A stretch of 64,000 bases of DNA from Streptomyces sp. NA04227 (GTDB taxonomy: Bacteria > Actinomycetota > Actinomycetes > Streptomycetales > Streptomycetaceae): assembly GCF_013364195.1 (NCBI RefSeq), contig NZ_CP054918.1, forward strand, positions 2,717,001 through 2,781,000, in the 5' to 3' direction. Below the pieces are notes generated by a model, which was not told the origin of the DNA, did not search any database, and worked only from the letters and a program-made list of their open reading frames with translations. Below are positions 32,326 to 41,000 of the stretch, in pieces; the stretch's first letter is position 1; the number at the start of each line of letters is the position of its first letter. A program made the position numbers and the translations under genes.

Positions 32326-34374
32326 TCAACGGGCGCAGGTGGTGCTCAAAATGTCGCGCACGGCGTCCATCCAGACAGCCATTTCTGTACGGGACTCCGC
32401 GGCAAGGGCCCTGCTCCGGGCGCGCGCTGCGGCGCTAGCCTGCGCGCGCTGGCTGCCGTCCGGATATAGCTCGCGGATTGCGTCCGCCCACAGGGCCGTG
32501 TCGGCACGGTCGATGAACCGCGCCGCGTCCCCGAGGGCTTCACGGAGCCCGGGGGTGGGGTGGGCGATGACGGGGATTCCGGACGCAAGGGCCTCCACTG
32601 CGGCCATGCCGAAACTCTCGTAGATGCTCGGCACGAGCAGGACGCGGGTGCGGGCCCAGACGTCGCGCCGCATGTCGGACGTCTGCGGGATGATCCGCGT
32701 GTTTCTCCGTACGGGGCGGAGGACTTGCGGACCGTGGGCGCCGGTCACTCCCAGAAACGGCAGATGAGGCAGCGCCCGGGCGGCGGCACGCCAGGTGTCC
32801 ACGCCCTTGTCCCTGTTCAGGTTGACGAGCGCCACATGATCACCGGCCCGGTGCGTGCGGTGCTCTGCGGGCACAACAGGGGGGTGTACGACGAGAGAGC
32901 GCACGCGGTCGATCTGCGGGTACCGGGCAGTGAGGGACGCCTGCACCCAATGCGTGTTGTAGACGCACAAGTCAGGGCCAGCCAGCAGGGGTTCAGCGAC
33001 CAGGTCGAAGTCGCTGTGGGCGAGGAGCACTGACCGGGAGCCGATGTCGCGGGCCAGGTGGACCGCGCGGGTCGCGTAGTCGTGGTGGGAGACGACCAGG
33101 TGCGGGCGAGCCGAGCGGATGAACGCTTCAGCGGTCTGCGCACCGACGCTGGCGTACGGCACCCCATCCGTGTGCCACGAGGGGGGCGCCTCGGGCATCG
33201 CCGAGCACAGCACCCGTACGGGCACACCGGCGTCGTGGAGTGTCCGCATCATCGTGTGCAGCATCGTCTCCGATCCGGCCCGCCGGTACGGCACGCCGAA
33301 GTGCACCCACGCCACAACGTCCGGCTGTCTGGGCGTCGTACTCGCGGGTGCCGGACGTGCGGGTGCCGCCGTGGAGTGCCGGACCGCTGTTGTGGACCGC
33401 TTCGCGGGCTGCTGGAGGAGACGGCGGCAGGCCCGTTCGAACGCGGCCAGGCGGGCGGCTGGGTCGAGGTCGTTGGTGTGTTCGCGGGCGCGCGCTGCGG
33501 CGGCGGTGTAGGCGTCGGGCGCGTCGAGACGCTGGATCTCCTCCGCCCAGCGGCTGGTGTCGTCGCGGTCGACGTAGGTGGCCGCGGTGCCGAGCGCTTC
33601 GCGGATACCGGGGAGGGGCGCAGCGATGACCGGGATGCCCGACAGCATTGCTTCGACGCCGACTCGGCCCCATGACTCTGTCTGCGACGGCATCAGCAGC
33701 AGCCGCGTTCGGGCGTAGAGCGAGCGGGGGTCCGTACGGTCGATGACGTTGACGTTGTCCGGGAGCAGTACTCCCTCGTGCCAGGGGGTGCGCACGGCGA
33801 GGAACTGCCGGTCGGGCATCCGCTCGGCGACCGCAGCGACGACGTCGGCACCCTTCGCCGCGGTTGTGCCGTTGACCGTGATGAGGCGGCCGGGCTGGGT
33901 GCGGTACCGGGCCGGAGTGATCGGAGGCGGCAGTACGAGCGGCCGGACACCGATGTCGGGGTAGTGGTCGCGGCAGGCTTGTGAGGGGAACCAGGCCGTC
34001 GACGGCCTGCCGAGGTCGCGGTCGTCCGACAGGCCGTGCACCATCAGCAGGTGCGGTACGCCCGGCGTTTGGGCGACGATCCGTGCGCCCCTTCGGTCCC
34101 CGTGGTGGGAGATAAGCACCTGCGGGGCTGATACTCGTGCGGCATGCCGCCACCGCCGCAGAGGCCATACCCGTACTCCGGCCTCGGTGTAAGGCTCCCA
34201 GTTGTCCTTCGACGTGGTCACCACGTCCACGATGTGACCGGCGGCGGCGAGTCCGAGTGCGTACTCGCGGGTGGTGATGAACGCGCCTGCGGCCGGTAGC
34301 GGGCTCCAGGAGGGCAGGAGTACCAGCACCCGCATGCGGTGGGTTCGGCGCCGCAGAGTCTGACGGTCGTTCAT
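32326..34374 (-). CDS. Tandem glycosyltransferase, two GT4-like units
   Basis: The 682-residue protein contains two complete GT-B halves in a row. Unit one (about 15-330) ends with LLLMPSQTESWGRVGVEAMLSG; unit two (about 355-670) ends with LLVPSIYESFGMAAVEALASG. Each E-S-x7-E signature is typical of GT4 retaining transferases that use NDP-sugars. A proline- and alanine-rich linker joins them. Its place between head and tail genes suggests glycosylation of virion or cell-surface targets. The upstream hairpin at 34402 separates it from the head genes. A GTG three bases before the ATG is an alternative start. Confidence 0.82.
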   Translation of the reverse strand: MNDRQTLRRRTHRMRVLVLLPSWSPLPAAGAFITTREYALGLAAAGHIVDVVTTSKDNWEPYTEAGVRVWPLRRWRHAARVSAPQVLISHHGDRRGARIVAQTPGVPHLLMVHGLSDDRDLGRPSTAWFPSQACRDHYPDIGVRPLVLPPPITPARYRTQPGRLITVNGTTAAKGADVVAAVAERMPDRQFLAVRTPWHEGVLLPDNVNVIDRTDPRSLYARTRLLLMPSQTESWGRVGVEAMLSGIPVIAAPLPGIREALGTAATYVDRDDTSRWAEEIQRLDAPDAYTAAAARAREHTNDLDPAARLAAFERACRRLLQQPAKRSTTAVRHSTAAPARPAPASTTPRQPDVVAWVHFGVPYRRAGSETMLHTMMRTLHDAGVPVRVLCSAMPEAPPSWHTDGVPYASVGAQTAEAFIRSARPHLVVSHHDYATRAVHLARDIGSRSVLLAHSDFDLVAEPLLAGPDLCVYNTHWVQASLTARYPQIDRVRSLVVHPPVVPAEHRTHRAGDHVALVNLNRDKGVDTWRAAARALPHLPFLGVTGAHGPQVLRPVRRNTRIIPQTSDMRRDVWARTRVLLVPSIYESFGMAAVEALASGIPVIAHPTPGLREALGDAARFIDRADTALWADAIRELYPDGSQRAQASAAARARSRALAAESRTEMAVWMDAVRDILSTTCAR

Positions 34375-34401
34375 CACCTGTCCATTGGGGGGTGTACGGG
34401 G

Positions 34402-34441
34402 CCGTCTGCGGCCCGGCCCTCGGAAACCAGGCCGCAGACGG
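34402..34441 (-). terminator. 12-bp hairpin between head genes and glycosyltransferase gene
   Basis: Perfect arms, CCGTCTGCGGCC and GGCCGCAGACGG, lie between the zinc-finger gene and the glycosyltransferase start. The loop resembles a decayed late element (CGGCCCTCGGAAACCA). Confidence 0.65.
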
Positions 34442-34535
34442 GGACAAGGGGCCGCTACGTCGTCGTGCTGTGGGTTGACGTCTGGGGCGGCGTACAGGAT
34501 GCCGATCGCGCGACCGGAGCTACACGGGGTGGTGG

Positions 34536-35039
34536 TCAGCCCTCCGAGTGCTTCTGTCGATGGTGGGTGTTACGGCCCCGCTTGGTGGCGAACCGGCGGC
34601 TGCATCGGTCGCAGGGAAAGCCGCTGCCCTGGGTGGGTAGAGGTGCCGGCCTTGGGCTGGGCAGAGCGGCGATAACGTCGGACGGCGGCTCGGTGGGCAG
34701 CGGCGCCGGGGCAGCGCATCCGGCGGGTGCAGCGATGACGTGGGGTGGCTCCGGTTCGGCCGTGTGCTGTTCGGCTGCGTGCTCGGCCAGGCCCTCGGCG
34801 GTGGCCACGCCGAGCAGGTCGGAGGGCGGTGGAGCACCGGCGGCGTCGTCCTCGCTCACTGGCCTGTATCGGTAGCCGTCGACCTCGGCGCCGATGAGTA
34901 CGGATTCGGGCATGTCGGGGAACAGGCGGGCGGGGACCGCGAAGGTGTTGGGCCCGGCCGTGCGGACCTTCGGGCTCTGGGCGACCGCCCACGCCGCGAG
35001 CGGCTGCCGCTGCTCGGGCGCAGGGCGCACGTGAATCAT
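34536..35039 (-). CDS. Phage protein with C-terminal C2H2 zinc finger
   Basis: The 167-residue protein has an N-terminal domain of about 60 residues (NTFAVPARLFPDMPESVLIG), an Ala/Pro-rich linker, and a C-terminal classical zinc finger: Cys143-x2-Cys146-x12-His159-x4-His164, with Phe at the expected place (FPCDRCSRRFATKRG). Such fingers are common in eukaryotes and occur in some actinobacteriophages. It lies directly after a head gene, so it may touch packaged DNA or a head protein. The role is unknown. Confidence 0.72.
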   Translation of the reverse strand: MIHVRPAPEQRQPLAAWAVAQSPKVRTAGPNTFAVPARLFPDMPESVLIGAEVDGYRYRPVSEDDAAGAPPPSDLLGVATAEGLAEHAAEQHTAEPEPPHVIAAPAGCAAPAPLPTEPPSDVIAALPSPRPAPLPTQGSGFPCDRCSRRFATKRGRNTHHRQKHSEG

Positions 35040-35054
35040 CTCGGCAAGCTCTCC

Positions 35055-35918
35055 TCAGCGGATCTGGACGTTGACCGCGCACACGGTGCACGTCGTACCG
35101 ACGACGAAGGTGCGCTCGATCAGCACGCGGCGGTCGTTCGTGCGGATGTTCACGGACGGGCCGGGCCGGTCGGGGGTAGTCACGGACGGGCCGCGGCGGA
35201 TGACGAGCGGGCCGGTGATGTAGAGCCAAGCCGTACCTGGGTCGGCGGGGGTTCCGCCGGGCCCGGTGTTCTCCGCCGAGTAACCGGCGCCGATCACCAC
35301 GCAGTTGCCAGCCAGCGTGCTCAGTGCGCCCGTCGCCGGGTTCTCAAGCGCGAGGTCGCAACAGCCGAGCAAGGCGGCGGCCGAGGCCGGGATGTGGATG
35401 ACGCCGACACCGCCGTACGACTCCGCGAGGCAGCCCTCCAGCGCGGCGACGCCCTGAGAGACGGTCAGCGGCCCGCCGTCGGGTGTGAGGTCGATGGCGT
35501 AGCGGGTCAGCTTCCTCCGCCAGAACGCGGCCTCAAGCGCCTTCTGTTCACCGAGGGCAAGAGTCGCTTCGGCGTGTTCGCGGGCCTCTTCGTACGACCA
35601 GCCGATCGTCGAGCACTCGGCACCCGCGTACAGCGTGATCGGCTCGGCGTACTCGGTCTCGGGGCGGCAGAACTGCTTGGAGCCCGGAGACTCGTCCCCC
35701 GGCGATTCATCGCCTGGTGACTCGTCTCCTGGCGACTCGTCCAGGCACGGGTCCGTCCAGGACCGGACGGGGCAGCAGCCGAGCGCCAGCCACTCGACCC
35801 CGAGCAGCTCGTGCTCGTCAGCGACGTCACGCACGTCCGTACACGGGGTGGTGAGGATGCCGTGTGGCAAGGGCGTCCCGTCGATCGCTTCGACCTGCTT
35901 CCGCAGTCCTGCGGCCAC
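35055..35918 (-). CDS. Second head structural protein with ESPGD repeats
   Basis: The 287-residue protein follows the capsid gene. Residues about 60-80 carry four tandem copies of the five-residue unit ESPGD, encoded by 15-bp DNA repeats. After it comes a helical region (SYEEAREHAEATLALGEQK) and a beta-rich C-terminal part (VGVIHIPASAAALLGCCDL, then TAWLYITGPLVIRRG). The latter part resembles phage coat or decoration proteins. The repeat may be an exposed spacer. Confidence 0.65.
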   Translation of the reverse strand: MAAGLRKQVEAIDGTPLPHGILTTPCTDVRDVADEHELLGVEWLALGCCPVRSWTDPCLDESPGDESPGDESPGDESPGSKQFCRPETEYAEPITLYAGAECSTIGWSYEEAREHAEATLALGEQKALEAAFWRRKLTRYAIDLTPDGGPLTVSQGVAALEGCLAESYGGVGVIHIPASAAALLGCCDLALENPATGALSTLAGNCVVIGAGYSAENTGPGGTPADPGTAWLYITGPLVIRRGPSVTTPDRPGPSVNIRTNDRRVLIERTFVVGTTCTVCAVNVQIR

Positions 35919-35942
35919 GTGCTCAGCTCCTTCGGTATGGGG

Positions 35943-35978
35943 CGGTGGGCCGGCGCCACCCGAAGCACCGGCCCACCG
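35943..35978 (-). terminator. Hairpin after the major capsid gene
   Basis: Perfect 11-bp arms, CGGTGGGCCGG and CCGGCCCACCG, lie 19 bases after the capsid stop. It may stabilise or partly end the capsid transcript. Confidence 0.65.
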
Positions 35979-35996
35979 CGGTCTGGGTGCTGGACG

Positions 35997-37631
35997 TCAG
36001 GAGGCGTCGCAGACCATGAGCGACTGTGCTCCGGTCTCACCGGTCGGGCAGACGGGCACGGTGACGGCGCGGGTGTCCACTGAGCGATCCACGAGGGCGA
36101 CGCATTCCTCTGCGAAAAGTGCGGTGTAGTCGTTCGTGGAGAACTTCGTGCTGTCGTGGACGACGCCGAGGTTGACCTCTTCGCCACGGCCGATCTGGAG
36201 CTGACCGGAGGGGTACATGAGGAACGTGACCTCGTCCGGCCATTCCACAGCGGCGGCCGGCCCGCCGATGTCGGCGGGGACGGCCGGGGTGAGGCCGCGG
36301 GCCCACTGCACCATCACGCCGAGCGGCGTGAACATGTCCTGCACCATCTGCGGATCGACCTGATCGGTCGTCACGCCGTTGCGGCGTGCGAGGTCGGCCA
36401 GGAAGAGGTTCCGGGACCACCACGGGAACACGACCTCGATGGCCGTGCTCTCGCACAGGCTGTGACGCTCGATCATGTCGGCGGCCTGGAGGGCGACCGC
36501 TGCGTACACGGCGGACAGGGCGCCCATCGTCGGCGGGAGGGCGACGGGCGTTGCGCCGGCGAGCGCCTGCTGGAACAGGGCCTGCCTGATCCTGATCTCG
36601 TGCGCGACCATGGTGTTCCTGAGGTACCAGGCGACCAGCTCCGGGAAGTGGCGCTGCGTCAGGATGCCCGCCTCAAGGCACACGCCGACGGCGTCACATC
36701 GGACCTCGACCGGGTCCGGGCAAGGGATCTTGAAGCAGGGCTTCGTCGCGCCGGAGATGTCGTCGGCTTCAGTGTGGATCCACGTCATCGAGGCGACGTC
36801 GAGGCTCGGGGTCTTGTAGTAGCGCAGTCCACCACGGGCGAGCTGGATCTCGGGGGCGTCCCACAGCATGTCAGGGCACGCCACATCGAGCAGGTCGTAA
36901 ACCGTCTCGGAGGGCGCGCACCAGCCGCCGGACGCGATGAGGTCCTGCTGCGGCAGTCGCCGCTGGTTCGCCGCCTGGATGGCCACGGTGGTGCCCTCCG
37001 GCGCGCTGCTGGAGTCCGTGACGATCAAGTCGTGGGTGTACGGGTGCCGGTAGGAGATGACCTGCCCGACGCCTCCACCGGCGGTCTTGAGCGCGTTGGC
37101 GCGAGAGATGATCCCGGCGGTGATGTCGCCGAAGTCGAGCGCGGCGCCCGGAGTGTAGCCGGGCACGTCGACCGCCGCGGTGATGCTGGTGGTCGGCGCG
37201 GGGGGTTCGGGCAGTACGCGCGGCTGGCGGCGCCGCACACCGGACAGGTTCAGGGCCGGCCGCTGCGCGATGGCGGCGCTGACCGTCTTCACCTGCTCCG
37301 GCTCGGGCTCCGGCTCGGCCGCCGCGGTGGCGGTGTCGTCGGCGGGCTCCTCGTCGGCGGGCTCCTCGGGCTGAGCATCGCCGCCCCTCACCTGCGCGGC
37401 GAGCGAGTCGATCTCCGCAGCGGCCTTCTCGGCCGCCTTTCGGCGTGCGGCCTGCTCGGTGCGGATACCGTCGACCGTCGTGGCGAGGGACCGAAGGGAC
37501 TCAAGGTCCTTGGTCGTGACGCTGGTGGACTGCGACTTGGCGTCGAACGCTGCCACGGCGCCCTCAAGCGCTTCGTTCAGCTCGTCGTCCGACAGTGCGG
37601 TGACGTCTTCGGGGATCTCGAACTCAGCCAT
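35997..37631 (-). CDS. Major capsid protein, HK97-like with delta domain
   Basis: The 544-residue protein starts at the ATG at 37631. Residues 1-115 form an acidic helical scaffold region (DDELNEALEGAVAAFDAKSQ, then EEPADEEPADD) that is normally removed by the head protease. The shell domain follows, with GGWCAPSETVYDLLDVAC and a long helical ELVAWYLRNTMVAHEIRIRQ spine-like segment. Gene order protease-capsid supports the call. The late element lies 34 bases upstream and a hairpin just beyond. Confidence 0.87.
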   Translation of the reverse strand: MAEFEIPEDVTALSDDELNEALEGAVAAFDAKSQSTSVTTKDLESLRSLATTVDGIRTEQAARRKAAEKAAAEIDSLAAQVRGGDAQPEEPADEEPADDTATAAAEPEPEPEQVKTVSAAIAQRPALNLSGVRRRQPRVLPEPPAPTTSITAAVDVPGYTPGAALDFGDITAGIISRANALKTAGGGVGQVISYRHPYTHDLIVTDSSSAPEGTTVAIQAANQRRLPQQDLIASGGWCAPSETVYDLLDVACPDMLWDAPEIQLARGGLRYYKTPSLDVASMTWIHTEADDISGATKPCFKIPCPDPVEVRCDAVGVCLEAGILTQRHFPELVAWYLRNTMVAHEIRIRQALFQQALAGATPVALPPTMGALSAVYAAVALQAADMIERHSLCESTAIEVVFPWWSRNLFLADLARRNGVTTDQVDPQMVQDMFTPLGVMVQWARGLTPAVPADIGGPAAAVEWPDEVTFLMYPSGQLQIGRGEEVNLGVVHDSTKFSTNDYTALFAEECVALVDRSVDTRAVTVPVCPTGETGAQSLMVCDAS

Positions 37632-37664
37632 GAAAGCCGGGCCTCCGGTGTCGCTTCGTGGAGT

Positions 37665-37682
37665 GCCCGGCCCAGAACCAGC
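37665..37682 (-). repeat. Late 18-bp element, copy 7 (one change)
   Basis: GCCCGGCCCAGAACCAGC, one base different, lies 34 bases before the capsid start. Confidence 0.8.
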
Positions 37683-37687
37683 GGCTT

Positions 37688-37726
37688 TGCGGGGCGGCCC
37701 GGCAATGGCCGGACGGCCGCCCCGCA
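37688..37726 (-). terminator. Hairpin just upstream of late element copy 7
   Basis: Perfect 12-bp arms, TGCGGGGCGGCC and GGCCGCCCCGCA, lie six bases before the element, repeating the arrangement seen at 24465. Confidence 0.65.
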
Positions 37727-37778
37727 TCAGTTTAGCCCGAACCGTTCACGCTGCTCGGGCATGTGTCAAGCCGCGCTG

Positions 37779-38006
37779 TCAGGCGCGGTTGACGGTCTTC
37801 GTCGTCGTGCTCGTCGTCCTGGCGGTGGTGTTCGCCGAGGCGCTGGTGGTGCTGTCGCCCGGCTTGGCCTTCGGCCTCACGGACGAGCCTTTGTAGCGCT
37901 TCGATACTGCGTTCGCGGTCGGCTGTGACCCGGAAGTGAACACGACCTTCCCGGCCTCGGTGACAACCTCGAACTGTTCGCGCTTCCCCTTGCAGGCACA
38001 GGGCAT
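37779..38006 (-). CDS. Small threonine/serine-rich head protein
   Basis: The 75-residue protein begins MPCACKGKREQFEVVTEAGK, with a C-x-C pair and a short beta hairpin, then a Thr/Ser-rich tail (TTSASANTTARTTSTTTK). Its ATG shares a base with the upstream stop (TGATG), so translation is coupled to the fusion protein gene. Small proteins of this pattern often follow the protease in actinophages. Role unknown. Confidence 0.65.
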   Translation of the reverse strand: MPCACKGKREQFEVVTEAGKVVFTSGSQPTANAVSKRYKGSSVRPKAKPGDSTTSASANTTARTTSTTTKTVNRA

Positions 38007-41000
38007 CAGACGGCTCCTTCCTTCTCGACGTGCCCGGCGGCGATCTCCTCGCGGGCCGGGGCGATAACAGATGCGGCGAGCCGGGCCGCCTCGTCGCGGG
38101 CGGCTTCCTCGCGCTGCTCCTGGCGGCGGTCCATCGCGGTCAGGAGCGCGTCGACGAACGGGACGCTGGACAGCAGTGACCTGGCGACCTGGTCAACGTC
38201 GCCGCTCGCCGCCGGGCGGTGCCCGGACATGTCCGGGCCGGTGTCCGGACGCTGCCCGGCGATGCCAGGAGTCGTGCGTGCGGACATGTCCGGAACGGTG
38301 TCCGAGGTGTCCAGGACAGCGGCGGCGGCCGACGCCGCGAGGGCAAGGTTCGAGCGCTCGGCGACCGCGGTTGCGAGCAGTGGCGAGGAGTGGCCGGGGA
38401 CGGGCACGGACAGCACGGCACGGAGCTGCCACCGGCCGCCGCGCTGCTTCATGTGGTAGCTCGGCTGGCACGCCGCAAACACGTTCCGATCCCACTCGGA
38501 CAGCCAGGGGGCGGCGGCGCCGCTGAACCACATGCCCCTGCTGTTCATGCCGACCGTGATGATCGCGGCGACGGTTCGGGTGTCGTCGAACTGGCAGGCA
38601 GCCGACTCGCATTCGGCCCCGTCCCTGTGATGCGGAGCGTTCATGGTGAACGCCCCGGCCTTGACCATCCTGCCGTTGTCGAGCTTGAACCTGGCCCGCA
38701 GGAAATGCGTCGTGTCGATGCGTCCCAGAGACTCGATCGTCAGGTTCTTCCCGGGGTACCCGGCGTGCGGCTCACCGGCCTGCGCGACCCAGCCGTAGAC
38801 CCGCCCGTTCGCGTAGTGCACCCCACCCGAACCAGGGGGCAGTTCCTCGGCGGTGGGCTCACGGAACCAGGCGGCGGGCATCGGATCGGCCTCACGCATC
38901 GCGGACCAGGCCGACGCCTCCAGCTCGCTAATCGACGCCATCGCCTCGTCGCCGTTGTCGCCGTTGCCGTCGCCGTCGTCACCGATCCACGGCGGCACGA
39001 TCGACGGGTCGTCGTACGCCTTCGCGATCCGCTCGTACAGCGTCTCGACTCGGCCGCGTACGGCCTCGCGGTCGTCCTCAGGCAGGTCAACACCGCCCCG
39101 GCCGCCCTGGAGCACAGCAGCGATCGCGTACACCCCTGCCGGGATGACCTCCAGGTGGTCGTCGACGACATCGGCGAACGGCAGCTTGTACGCGGCTGCC
39201 GTCGCCGGGTCGGCGTCGTCGTCGCGGTACAGGAACCCCGAGGCGAGCTTGTCGGCGTCGACCTCGTCTCCGTCGGTCGCCCACGCCAGGATCGCCTTCT
39301 GCGCGGCGGGGCCGTCCCACTTCCGGTCAGGGTCGGCGTGCACCGGCAGTTCGAGGTCACCGGACACCGACGCGGCCAGCTCGGCGCCCTCGTTGGCGGG
39401 GCCGATATACAGGCCGCGCGCCAGACGCACGAGCCGCCCCGCCTTCACCGCCCGCGCGAGGTGCCCGCGCGCGGTCTCCATGCGGATACCGAGTGCCTTA
39501 GCGACCTCGCGCGCACCGACCGGCACAGGGGCTGCCTTCACGTAGTTCACGATCCGCAGGTGCGCCGCAGACGGCCCGGACCCGGCGGCCAGCGCGTACT
39601 CGCCGTCGTCGGCCGGTGCTTCGGCCGGTAGGTCGTCGAGGACGATGCGAGCCTGGGCGTACGCGGGCATCGCGACGAGGGTCGCGCCACGCAGCCGCGC
39701 CCGGGTCACCCGCAGCAGCAGATCTCCGCTGTGCTCGGAGTGCAGGACAACCCCGTCCGGGCTGTCCGGGTCACCAGCCCCGGCGGTGAGGATGCCTGCC
39801 GGGCCGAGCGCAGCCCGTACTGCGGCCGCCGGTACCCGACCGTTGCGGCCAGTGATCAGCTGCGTGCCAGTCGCAGTGCGGGAGAGCGCGGCACCGGAGG
39901 CGGTCCACTGGGCGGTCGCCGTCGCGGTGATCGACCACGACCCGTCGTCGAGGCGGAGGAACGACGCGGACGGCAGCGACGCGGCGAACAGCACGACCTC
40001 GTCGTCTGGCTCGTCGACTCGTTCACTGCTGTTGTCGACGAACTCCACCGAGACATCGTCGAGGTCGACCGAGACGCCCAGTGGTGCCTTCTCTTCGAGC
40101 AACATCAGGGCGTCGGCACCGGCCGGTCGCCCCGGGTAGATGACGCCGGTTCCGGTGATGCGGTCGCCGTCTCGGCCGATGGTCTGGATGGACCCGGCCA
40201 GCTCGGCGCCTTCGTGGCCCATCAGCATCTCGTCGGCGTGCTGGAGCGGCCACGGCCCCGCGCCGTCCCAGTACAGGCTGTTGGGACGGAACACGCGGCC
40301 GTCGCCGGTCTGCTGGTTTTCGAAGGCGAGGGCGGTGTCATCGGGTGTGGACCAGGGGCGCGCCGCGGGGCCCTGCCCGGTCTCTTGGTCGTCCATGGGG
40401 TCCTCCTTGTCCTGGTCGAGTGGGATGTCGGTGTGCTCTCCAGCGAAGGCGACGCGCAAGCGGTCGAAGCGGACCGGGCCGAGGCGTTCGTTCATCGCCG
40501 ACAGCAGGGCGGGGCTGCGCGAGTAGGCAGCGCACACGTGGGGCTGCCACGGCGAGTGCTGGGCGGGCAGCTCGGGCTGCCGGTGCATGCCCTCCAGGGC
40601 GTACGACGCGGCCTGCCGGGCGGCGTCGAGGCCAGGGCCGTCCACTTCCCGGTCGTCGCCGACGGACCACACCCAACAGGGGTCGTCGCCATCCGCGTTC
40701 CACTGGTTCGCGCCGAATGCCCGCCCTGCGAAGGCTTCCAGGTCGGCGCTGATGGAGCGGAGCCGGTCGACGAGGTCGGAGCGGTGCTCCTCGTCCCAGT
40801 CGGCGGCCTCGCCCAGATAGACCAGCGTCAGGTGCAGCTCGCGGGCGGGTTCGGCGCCGGGTGCGGCGAGCGCGAGACGTTCGGCGTCCTCTTCGGTCGG
40901 TACCAGGGCGATCATGGCGCCCGTCTGCGCCCCGGCGGCGGCGGTCACGTCTGGCATCACGCGGTTCTCCCTTGGGATTGAAACTCCGGCCGGTGAGGCG

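Noticed and set aside
31194..32438. Plus-strand frame of 414 codons over the tail protein and Stealth-like genes
   Set aside because: Shadow of genes with clear motifs on the minus strand.
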